This document shows, piece by piece, positions 1 to 5,646 of a stretch of 21,190 bases of DNA. Numbering within the stretch: position 1 is the stretch's first letter; each line of letters begins with the position of its first letter. Location of the stretch: the IMG/VR virus record IMGVR_UViG_3300037189_011128, positions 1-21,190 of that record; one strand, 5' to 3'. Both the position numbers and the translations under genes were made by a program. This DNA is from a virus. Below the pieces are notes generated by a model that was not told where the DNA came from, did not search any database, and saw nothing but the letters and a program-made list of their open reading frames with translations.

Positions 1-132
1 CCCGATTCGATTCCACAGGCTGTGCTTGTTCTAGCGGAGTATCAGTATAAAGCAGCATTCGCTGCTGACCACGAGATCAACCTGACTGCTTGCCTGATTT
101 CCTTGGCTGCTGACTGCACCTTCAAATCATAA
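1..132 (+). CDS. 44: Clamp-loader large subunit gp44, C-terminal end (partial)
   Basis: Only the last 43 codons are inside the window; the gene runs in from the left edge and stops with TAA. The tail, with AEYQYKAAFAADHEINLTAC followed by LISLAAD, lines up with my recollection of the T4 gp44 C-terminus (QYHGIAANTELHLAYLFIQL): the QY pair, the AA pair and the following Glu and Leu fall in the same places. In T4, gp44 is the ATPase subunit that, with gp62, loads the gp45 sliding clamp for the polymerase. The ATPase motifs would lie upstream of the window. The position just before gp62 and regA supports the call, although one extra gene lies between gp44 and gp62. The identification rests on a short stretch plus synteny. 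Confidence 0.75.
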   Translation, partial: PDSIPQAVLVLAEYQYKAAFAADHEINLTACLISLAADCTFKS

Positions 133-135
133 ATA
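128..135 (+). promoter_or_regulatory. T4 late-promoter-like element CATAAATA
   Basis: CATAAATA matches the T4 late consensus TATAAATA at seven of eight positions. It overlaps the gp44 stop codon and lies about 35 bases before the ATG of the next gene, leaving room for a short leader with a strong ribosome site. T4-type late promoters are read by RNA polymerase carrying gp55/gp33. This is a single short motif match, so it is tentative. Confidence 0.35.
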
Positions 136-170
136 GATGTAGTTCTACGGCGCAAGCCAAGGAGGCACAG

Positions 171-899
171 ATGGTTGTAAAGAGCCTCAACGATCTCTCC
201 ATCACGATCCACGAGATCGGAAAAAGGTATGACATCAAGAACTTCGTGACCGAGTTCAAGTCATCTGTAAGAGAAATCAACAACCAAGCATGGGAAGAGA
301 TTGATACCATTCGTCCGACTGATGTGGGCGAGGGTACTCCTCTTGAAAAGATCATGCTGCTGTCGAACATCTTGAGTGACGAGGACTTGCAAAAGGTCAT
401 CAAGGTCTCCGAGAAACTCAATACCAAATATCACTATGACATCTTCAGCAAGGAATGTGAAAACATTCGTAAGGCATTCCTCGAAGATCGCAATGAATAT
501 TTCTCTGTCAAGGCAATCAAGGGAAGCAAGCAAAGCGATATCGGTGGGTTGAACTCATATGTTGAACTCACGGGCATGTCCGACCTGATGCTTGGCTCGT
601 GGATCTGCAAGATCCTCGAACGCATCTACCCATACGCCCTCGACATCGAATACGAAGACCTTAACGGACGGATCGTGAAGACCGAGATCTCACACCGTCA
701 GCCCGTTGTCACCGAGAACTATGTTGACTGCCCTCTCATCTCTCGTTACCATGGCAGCAACGGCTACGACCAGTTCCTGTTGAACTCGTTCTACGACCGC
801 AAGAAGAGCAAGTGGGTGTACATCCCTATCCGCTTGATCGTGAACCTCTCTTCTCCCGATGGGATCAAACTTGACGATCTAGACCTACCTGATGAGTAA
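171..899 (+). CDS. Unrecognised 242-aa protein between gp44 and gp62
   Basis: I do not recognise the family. The ATG at 171 is preceded by a strong AAGGAGG ribosome site at about 159-165. The product looks soluble, with no signal peptide or membrane segment. The first half (residues 1 to about 105) is charged and probably helical. The second half is more beta-like and contains SYVELTGMSDLMLGSWICK, a conserved-looking HRQPVVTENY stretch and WVYIPIRLIVNL near the end. The C-terminus is acidic. The gene overlaps gp62 by 8 bases, so translation is probably coupled. In T4 itself gene 44 is followed directly by gene 62, so this is an insertion into the clamp-loader operon. It could be a replication accessory or a structural protein read from the late-like element upstream. 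Confidence 0.8.
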   Translation: MVVKSLNDLSITIHEIGKRYDIKNFVTEFKSSVREINNQAWEEIDTIRPTDVGEGTPLEKIMLLSNILSDEDLQKVIKVSEKLNTKYHYDIFSKECENIRKAFLEDRNEYFSVKAIKGSKQSDIGGLNSYVELTGMSDLMLGSWICKILERIYPYALDIEYEDLNGRIVKTEISHRQPVVTENYVDCPLISRYHGSNGYDQFLLNSFYDRKKSKWVYIPIRLIVNLSSPDGIKLDDLDLPDE

Positions 900-1281
900 G
901 CGACTTTCACCATTCGACTTCGCCAAGAGCATCAACGAGAAGACCGAACACCTGATGAAGGTGCAGCCCGAGACCGAGAAGGACTACATGCCCTTCATGG
1001 TCAATCGTGCCCTGTCTTTCAGCCCTGATGCCGTCCTGTATGCCAACGCCATGAACACGAATTGGATCGTGGACAAGCGGATGCAGTATGACTTCCTGTT
1101 CGGCTCCGTCCGCCGCCGCAAGCGGTTCGACAAGTGGCTGAAGAAGGATGACATCGATGAACTCACCATCAAGGTCATCATGGAGTACTACCAAGTCGGG
1201 CACAAGCGGGCGATAGAGTATCTTTCGATGATGACCGAGGAGCAGAAGCAGACCCTGCGGAGTGGCTACGGCGGATCATAA
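892..1281 (+). CDS. 62: Clamp-loader small subunit gp62
   Basis: This 129-aa product resembles T4-superfamily gp62, in particular the short form of cyanophages (T4 gp62 is 187 aa). Family features seen are KDYMPFMVNRALSF near residue 31, the YANAMN segment, the QYDFLFGSVRRRKRFDKW basic block near residue 63, and a C-terminal region with EYYQVGHKRAIEYLSMMTEE. Known role: gp62 joins the gp44 ATPase in the clamp loader that opens the gp45 ring and places it on primed DNA for gp43. The ATG at 892 overlaps the end of the preceding gene by 8 bases. Its place between gp44 and regA is the standard T4-type order. Confidence 0.9.
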   Translation: MSKRLSPFDFAKSINEKTEHLMKVQPETEKDYMPFMVNRALSFSPDAVLYANAMNTNWIVDKRMQYDFLFGSVRRRKRFDKWLKKDDIDELTIKVIMEYYQVGHKRAIEYLSMMTEEQKQTLRSGYGGS

Positions 1282-1312
1282 ATCGCTAAATATCTCCTAG
1301 TATGATTGACAG

Positions 1313-1324
1313 GAGATATCATGT
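1313..1324 (+). promoter_or_regulatory. regA ribosome site and start, possible RegA operator
   Basis: The bases GGAGATATCATG form the ribosome site, spacer and start codon (beginning about 1313) of regA. The same 12 bases occur at the uvsX start near 9195-9206. T4 RegA binds around start codons of target mRNAs, so an identical start region on its own message and on another early gene is a candidate shared operator. Seen: the identity. Inferred: RegA binding. Confidence 0.35.
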
Positions 1325-1746
1325 CTTTGATTGACACATTCGTTGAGGTGACCCTCGCTGACCCGCAAGACTTCTTGAAAGTACGGGAGACGCTGACCCG
1401 TATCGGGGTCTCGTCCAAGACCGAGAACAAGTTGTACCAATCCTGTCACATCCTCCACAAGCGGGGCAAGTATTACATCGTCCACTTCAAGGAACTCTTC
1501 GCTCTCGATGGGCTGTCCTCGACATTCCCTGACGCAGACAAGGGACGGCGTAATACAATCGCAAACCTCCTTGAGGAGTGGGGCTTGGTAAAGATCGTGA
1601 ACAAGGAGATCTCGAAGGATCCTGTGTGCCCGATCTCTCACATGAAGATCCTGCCTCACTCACAAAAGAAGGATTGGGAACTGATCCCCAAATACACTAT
1701 CGGATCTCGCCAAAAGCCTCTTGACAGCGGCGAAGACCTGAAGTAA
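1321..1746 (+). CDS. regA: RegA translational repressor
   Basis: The 141-aa product matches T4 RegA (122 aa) throughout: EVTLADPQDFLKVRETLTRI at the N-terminus, then LYQSCHILHKRGKYYIVHFK, then NLLEEWGLVKIV, and near the end WELIPKYTIG, which is nearly identical to the T4 C-terminus. About 15 extra residues follow that point. RegA binds start regions of early phage mRNAs and blocks ribosome access, including on its own message. ATG 1321 is preferred over in-frame TTG 1306 because an AGGAGA ribosome site at 1312-1317 lies between them and the family homology begins after ATG 1321. The start region GGAGATATCATG recurs exactly at uvsX. Confidence 0.95.
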   Translation: MSLIDTFVEVTLADPQDFLKVRETLTRIGVSSKTENKLYQSCHILHKRGKYYIVHFKELFALDGLSSTFPDADKGRRNTIANLLEEWGLVKIVNKEISKDPVCPISHMKILPHSQKKDWELIPKYTIGSRQKPLDSGEDLK

Positions 1747-1749
1747 ACT
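1721..1749 (+). promoter_or_regulatory. Sigma70-type promoter before dUTPase
   Basis: A perfect -35 TTGACA (1721-1726), a 17-base spacer and a -10 TAAACT (1744-1749) lie across the end of regA. Transcription would start near 1756, giving a leader of about 19 bases that carries the GAGG ribosome site of the dUTPase gene. The same layout recurs before uvsX and the helicase, which makes chance less likely. It would let the dUTPase block be transcribed by unmodified host RNA polymerase. Confidence 0.6.
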
Positions 1750-1774
1750 AGACCCAACAAGCGAGGTTTATATT

Positions 1775-2308
1775 ATGATGACCGACACGGTCGCTGTGGG
1801 TATCCACAAACTACATCCCGATGCGTTCGATCCCGTCTACGCCACCGAAGGCTCTGCCTGTTTCGACATTCGGGCGTGTTTCCCCAACGGGAAGTGCCTA
1901 GTCACTTCCTATGCCCCCCACGGCAAGGCTAGCAGCCTCTTGGCAGCAGCGGAGCATGGGGAACCCAACCACATCCTAGTTCCGCCCCAAGAGCGTGTGA
2001 TGGTTCCTACGCAACTGGTGTTCGACATCCCCGAGGGATGGTCGATGCGTCTCCACATGCGTTCGGGTCTCGCCATCAAGGGCGGTCTCGTCCTGTCCAA
2101 CTCCGAGGGCATCGTTGACTCCGACTACACCGATCAACTCATGGTTCTCATAACCAATACGAGTTCGATCTCCGTCCGCATCAACCACGGTGACCGCATC
2201 TGTCAGGGAGAACTCGTTCCCGTTTATCGGACGCAGTTCCACCATTGCGCCAAGCCCGAACCGAAGGCTAACCGCACAGGCGGCTTTGGCTCGACAGGCA
2301 AGTCCTAA
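1775..2308 (+). CDS. dut: dUTP diphosphatase (dUTPase)
   Basis: This 177-aa enzyme would hydrolyse dUTP to dUMP and pyrophosphate, keeping uracil out of phage DNA and feeding dTMP synthesis. All five trimeric dUTPase motifs can be seen in order: SACFDIRA, MRSGLAIKGGL, NSEGIVDSDYTDQL (with the Asp that positions the attacking water), GDRICQGELVPV, and the C-terminal RTGGFGSTG loop that closes over the substrate. Length is slightly above the usual 150 or so because of an insertion after motif 1 (around residues 40-65). ATG 1775 is followed by a second ATG at 1778; a GAGG site at 1763-1766 serves either. A host-type promoter precedes it. Deoxycytidine deaminases share this fold, but motif 3 and the P-loop-like tail favour dUTPase. 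Confidence 0.92.
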   Translation: MMTDTVAVGIHKLHPDAFDPVYATEGSACFDIRACFPNGKCLVTSYAPHGKASSLLAAAEHGEPNHILVPPQERVMVPTQLVFDIPEGWSMRLHMRSGLAIKGGLVLSNSEGIVDSDYTDQLMVLITNTSSISVRINHGDRICQGELVPVYRTQFHHCAKPEPKANRTGGFGSTGKS

Positions 2309-2372
2309 TAACATGATCTTCTCGAAACTCTCAAGTGACCCCATCCAAAACGCCGATGAAAGGAATGTGCCG

Positions 2373-2711
2373 ATGACTCGTGATGAACTGCTGAAGTGCC
2401 ACAAGACCCTGTGTGAGTCTGCTTATGAACTCATGAAGCGCAAGAACGCCGACTATGCAGGACGGCATGGCACCGAGCCGTTTGCGAACTTCACCCGCTG
2501 CGAGGCGATGGGTATCTGCTCCACCGAGGCGGGTATGCTCGTTCGGTTGACCGACAAGATGAGCCGCCTGTCCTCCTTCGTTGAGGCGGGTGCGTTTCAG
2601 GTCAAGGACGAGAGTCTTGAGGACACTTGCGTGGACATCATCAACTACGCAATCCTCTTTCACTCGTTCGTGCAGAGCAAGAAGACTGCTTCCTCCAACA
2701 AGAAGGGGTAA
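2373..2711 (+). CDS. Nmad1-like (DUF1599) nucleotide-modification-associated protein
   Basis: The 112-aa product looks like the small helical phage proteins grouped with nucleotide modification associated domain 1 (DUF1599). Features seen: ELMKRKNADYAG, then FANFTRCEAMGICSTEAG, then LVRLTDKMSRLSSF, then DTCVDIINYAILF. The KxxDY and D..NY pattern also recalls all-alpha (MazG/dUTPase-like) NTP pyrophosphatases, so nucleotide binding or cleavage is a fair alternative. ATG 2373 has an AAAGGA site 8 bases upstream; an in-frame ATG at 2313 lacks one, so the shorter start is chosen. It sits directly after dUTPase, fitting nucleotide metabolism. Family membership is by recall of motif pattern; the biochemical role is not known to me. 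Confidence 0.65.
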   Translation: MTRDELLKCHKTLCESAYELMKRKNADYAGRHGTEPFANFTRCEAMGICSTEAGMLVRLTDKMSRLSSFVEAGAFQVKDESLEDTCVDIINYAILFHSFVQSKKTASSNKKG

Positions 2712-2713
2712 CC

Positions 2714-3130
2714 ATGAACCGTATGACTTCCCTCGTGTGCGTGGGCGTGTGTGCGCTCGTGTGCGCCCGTGCGTGGGCGGGTGCGCCCGCTCGTGCGGAT
2801 GCCCGCTTGCTCGATGCGCTGCGTCAGGTGGAGTCTCACGGCAACGACCGTGCAGTCGGTGACAACGGCAAGGCGATTGGTCCGTATCAGATCTGGTACT
2901 CGTATTGGAAGGATGCCGTGGAGTTCGACAAGACTCTTGGTGGCTCCTACGAGGACTGCTACAAGCCCGACTACGCACGGCGGGTGGTCATTGCCTACCT
3001 GTCACACTACGCACCGAAGAATGCGTCCTACGAGCAACTCGCTCGAATCCACAATGGTGGTCCCAAGGGCGACAAGAACAACAAGACTGTGAAGTACTGG
3101 AACAAGATCAAGAAGGAGATGAGCAAGTGA
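2714..3130 (+). CDS. Secreted i-type lysozyme-like (destabilase-like) muramidase
   Basis: The 138-aa product starts with a signal peptide or signal anchor: a short basic end, a hydrophobic stretch at residues 5-19 and a possible AxA cleavage region near 22-30. The mature part matches invertebrate-type lysozymes: RQVESHGND with candidate catalytic Glu40, GPYQIWYSYWKDA at 56-68, and the family hallmark ARIHNGGPKG at 110-119 followed by TVKYWNKIK. The many cysteines of animal i-type lysozymes are absent. Likely action is cleavage of peptidoglycan in the periplasm, as a Sec-exported or signal-anchor endolysin. ATG 2714 follows an AAGGGG site, 2 bases after the previous stop. Codons for residues 9-30 are very G+C rich, unlike the neighbours. 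Its use in lysis rather than entry is inferred. Confidence 0.75.
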   Translation: MNRMTSLVCVGVCALVCARAWAGAPARADARLLDALRQVESHGNDRAVGDNGKAIGPYQIWYSYWKDAVEFDKTLGGSYEDCYKPDYARRVVIAYLSHYAPKNASYEQLARIHNGGPKGDKNNKTVKYWNKIKKEMSK

Positions 3131-3522
3131 GCAAGCCATTCGGATACTCGTATTACCTCGACATGTACAACTGTCGCATCGGTGCAGCCGATGACTTGGA
3201 ACTGCACTACCGCTTTCTTGAGCGGGTCGTAGACAAGATCGGCATGACCCGCATGAGTCAGCCTGTGGTCATGCACGGTCCCACGCAGCAGGGCAAGGAA
3301 CTGTACCCCGACAAGGCGGGCGTGAGTGGTTGGGTTCCTCTCATCGAGAGCGGCATTCAGATTCACTCGATGGAGCCGAAGCGTTTCATCACGCTCGATG
3401 TCTACTCGTGCAACAAGTTTGACAAGAACATCATTCTCGAATACGCTCGGGAATGCTTTGGCTTTGAGCAGCATGAGGAGAACTTCTTCGTGCGTGGCAC
3501 AGGGTACGGCGACATCCAATGA
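3127..3522 (+). CDS. speD: S-adenosylmethionine decarboxylase proenzyme
   Basis: This 131-aa protein resembles prokaryotic AdoMet decarboxylases, which cleave themselves at a Glu-Ser bond to form a pyruvoyl group and then convert AdoMet to decarboxylated AdoMet for spermidine synthesis. The key residues are visible: GVSGWVPLIESGIQIHS with cleavage pair Glu74-Ser75 and His80, then LDVYSC with Cys95. Length is typical of the short bacterial form. The GTG start at 3127 overlaps the previous stop (GTGA) and has an AAGGAG site 8 bases upstream. Similar genes are known in cyanophages and other marine T4-like phages. It overlaps a DNA methyltransferase gene by 4 bases, so it may instead affect AdoMet supply; that is inference. 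Confidence 0.88.
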   Translation: MSKPFGYSYYLDMYNCRIGAADDLELHYRFLERVVDKIGMTRMSQPVVMHGPTQQGKELYPDKAGVSGWVPLIESGIQIHSMEPKRFITLDVYSCNKFDKNIILEYARECFGFEQHEENFFVRGTGYGDIQ

Positions 3523-4628
3523 ACACACACCGCATCATCCTTGGCGACTGCATCGAGGGCATGAAAACTCTGCCTGACGAATGCATCAACACCTGTATCA
3601 CCTCGCCCCCGTACTTCGGGCTGCGTGACTACGGAACCGCAAGTTGGAAGGGCGGCGATCCGAATTGCGATCATGTTGCCGATCCGACCAAGACGAAGAA
3701 GTTCGGCAATCCTGCGTTCAACGAGAATCGTCCGAGCCGTGAACTCACAAAGGTCGAGGGCTACTACTACAAGGATGTCTGTGGTAAGTGCGGTGCAACC
3801 TGTGAGGACTCACAGATCGGTCAGGAGGATACCGTTGAGGGTTATGTCGAGAAGATGGTTGAGGTGTTCCGTGAGGTACGCCGTATCCTGCGTGATGACG
3901 GTACGCTGTGGCTCAACCTTGGTGACTCGTACATGAGCGCAAAGAACTGCGCCCCGCCGCCACAGACTGTTGGTGGTCAGCGTGGTATGCCTTCCGATTT
4001 CATTCCTGCCAACCGCAAGTCACAGACAGGTCTCAAGCAGAAGGACTTGATCGGCATTCCGTGGCGTGTAGCGTTTGCGCTGCAAGCAGACGGGTGGTAT
4101 CTGCGTCAGGATATCATTTGGAACAAACCAAACCCAATGCCCGAGAGCGTTGAGGATCGCTGCACCAAGGCGCACGAGTACATCTTCCTGCTGTCCAAGA
4201 AGCAGAGGTATTACTATGACTTCGAGGCAGTCAAGGAACCCGCTCGTAACTGGGGAACCCGTGACCGCTCCGAGATGCGTAACGGGACTACCGATCCCAA
4301 ACTGAAGCACCACGGGCTACAGGGCAAGGAGTGGGAAGAGAATCCCATGAAGAACAAGCGGTCGGTGTGGACGGTGAACGCCAAGGGCTACAAGGGCGCA
4401 CACTTCGCTGTGTACCCCGAGGAACTCATCAAGCCCTGTGTCCTCGCAGGATGCCCCGCAGGAGGTACGGTGTTTGATCCGTTCACGGGCAGCGGCACGA
4501 CTGCCGTGGTTGCCATGAAGAACGGTCGCAACTACATCGGCACCGAACTGAACCCCGAGTATGTGAAGATCGCAGAGGATCGGATCGCAGAAGAGATCAA
4601 GCCGAGCCTCGTTGATGTCATGGAGTAA
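3519..4628 (+). CDS. DNA methyltransferase, beta class (N6-adenine or N4-cytosine)
   Basis: The 369-aa protein is a complete site-specific DNA methyltransferase. The catalytic motif IV TSPPY is at residues 28-32 and the AdoMet-binding motif I DPFTGSGTT at about 320-328; this order (IV before I) defines the beta class, which modifies the amino group of adenine or cytosine. Between them are well-conserved stretches such as VFREVRRILRDDGTLWLNLG, IPWRVAFALQADGWYLRQDI, NKPNPMPESVEDRC and HEYIFLLSK. A CDH...CGKCGATC segment (about residues 49-95) may bind zinc. The ATG overlaps speD by 4 bases. No restriction enzyme lies nearby, so it is an orphan, most likely shielding phage DNA from host restriction. 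The target site cannot be read from sequence. Confidence 0.93.
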   Translation: MNTHRIILGDCIEGMKTLPDECINTCITSPPYFGLRDYGTASWKGGDPNCDHVADPTKTKKFGNPAFNENRPSRELTKVEGYYYKDVCGKCGATCEDSQIGQEDTVEGYVEKMVEVFREVRRILRDDGTLWLNLGDSYMSAKNCAPPPQTVGGQRGMPSDFIPANRKSQTGLKQKDLIGIPWRVAFALQADGWYLRQDIIWNKPNPMPESVEDRCTKAHEYIFLLSKKQRYYYDFEAVKEPARNWGTRDRSEMRNGTTDPKLKHHGLQGKEWEENPMKNKRSVWTVNAKGYKGAHFAVYPEELIKPCVLAGCPAGGTVFDPFTGSGTTAVVAMKNGRNYIGTELNPEYVKIAEDRIAEEIKPSLVDVME

Positions 4629-5368
4629 TGATGGAATTGGATAAGATCCATCTAGGCGACTGCTTGGAAGTCATGAAGACTTTCCCCGATGACTCGGTGG
4701 ATTTGATTGTCACTTCTCCCCCATACAACAACTGGCGCAACAGAAGAACACAGGCAAACCGAAGTTCGTATTGGAAGCGCACCAACATCGTGTATGAGAA
4801 TCACAACGACAAGCAGTCGGATGATGAGTATGAACAGGGACAGATCGATGTCCTGAATGAGATGCTTCGTGTTCTAAAGCCAACGGGAACGATCTGTTAC
4901 AATCACAAAGATCGCATCTTCAACTTCGAGGTGACAACCCCGATCTCGTGGATAATGAAGTCGAAGGCAGTTTATCGACAGCGTATCACATGGGATCGAT
5001 GTGGGATGCAAGCATACAATCCCGTCAGATTCTACCGTGTAGACGAGGACATCTACATCCTTGGAAAACAGGCAAAGGGATTCAAGTGGAACAAGGATGC
5101 AGCAAAGTACCTGTCTGTATGGAGAATCCCACCAAACAGAAACATCTACGAACACAATGCAACCTTTCCTGAAGAGATAGTGAAGCGATGTGTGAGTGCC
5201 TTCACCGATGTTGGGGATGTTGTTCTTGATCCCTACAACGGAACAGGAACAACAACAAAAGTTGCTTCAGAAATGGCTAGGCATTACATCGGCATAGACA
5301 TATCAGAGAAGTACAACAAGACGGCAAAGGAAAGAGTTCAGCACAACCTAAAAGGAGTCATGGAATGA
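4628..5368 (+). CDS. Second DNA methyltransferase, beta class, acquired-looking
   Basis: This 246-aa enzyme has the same motif order as its neighbour: TSPPY at 29-33 and DPYNGTGTT at 201-209, with EMLRVLKPTGTICYNHKDR and a C-terminal HYIGIDISEKY between and after. It is compact and only distantly similar to the upstream enzyme, so the two probably have different target sites. The start ATG 4628 shares one base with the previous TAA; a second ATG follows at 4631. Base use differs from the neighbours: AGA/AGG arginine codons are frequent (for example in WRNRRTQ, WRIPPNRN and MARHY), A+T is higher, and asparagine/lysine codons are common. That suggests more recent acquisition. No cognate nuclease is visible. 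N6-adenine versus N4-cytosine cannot be settled. Confidence 0.9.
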   Translation: MMELDKIHLGDCLEVMKTFPDDSVDLIVTSPPYNNWRNRRTQANRSSYWKRTNIVYENHNDKQSDDEYEQGQIDVLNEMLRVLKPTGTICYNHKDRIFNFEVTTPISWIMKSKAVYRQRITWDRCGMQAYNPVRFYRVDEDIYILGKQAKGFKWNKDAAKYLSVWRIPPNRNIYEHNATFPEEIVKRCVSAFTDVGDVVLDPYNGTGTTTKVASEMARHYIGIDISEKYNKTAKERVQHNLKGVME

Positions 5369-5646
5369 GCAAGAACAATATGAGAACGATTGGCAAGTGG
5401 GTGTCCGTGCAGACCGAGGGTCTTGGCAAGGAAAAGAAAACCAAGTCAGGCATCATCTACAAGGAGAAGATCACAAACCCCAACATCTGGAGCAAGGTGG
5501 TCGGTGTGGGCGACAAGATCACCGAGGACATCAAGGTGGGAGATAAAGTCCTTTGGGATATCACCAAGGGTGGTGGACGAGGTTGGGGTGGTTGTGATAT
5601 CATCCACCAAGACCACATTCTCGCAGTCGAGCGAGAGGAAGACTGA
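5365..5646 (+). CDS. GroES-like co-chaperonin (gp31-type)
   Basis: The 93-aa product has the Cpn10/GroES pattern: an N-terminal beta strand IGKWVSVQTEGL, a lysine-rich mobile-loop region KEKKTKSGIIYKEK (about residues 21-36) that would contact GroEL, VVGVGDKI, then IKVGDKVLWD and a C-terminal CDIIHQDHILAVE. T4 gp31 (111 aa) replaces host GroES so that GroEL can fold the major capsid protein; cyanophages also carry GroES-like genes. It overlaps the methyltransferase stop (ATGA) and ends directly before the polymerase start. The central GGGRGWGG segment takes the place of part of the usual core and is unusual. Role in capsid folding is inferred from T4. Confidence 0.85.
   Translation: MSKNNMRTIGKWVSVQTEGLGKEKKTKSGIIYKEKITNPNIWSKVVGVGDKITEDIKVGDKVLWDITKGGGRGWGGCDIIHQDHILAVEREED

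Noticed and set aside
1306-1320. Earlier TTG start for regA giving five extra residues
   Set aside because: It would place the ribosome site inside the coding region; ATG 1321 has proper spacing and fits the family N-terminus.
2331-2978. Antisense open frame of 215 codons across the Nmad1-like and lysozyme genes
   Set aside because: Arg/Ser/His-rich translation with no domain pattern; both opposing genes have ribosome sites and family motifs.
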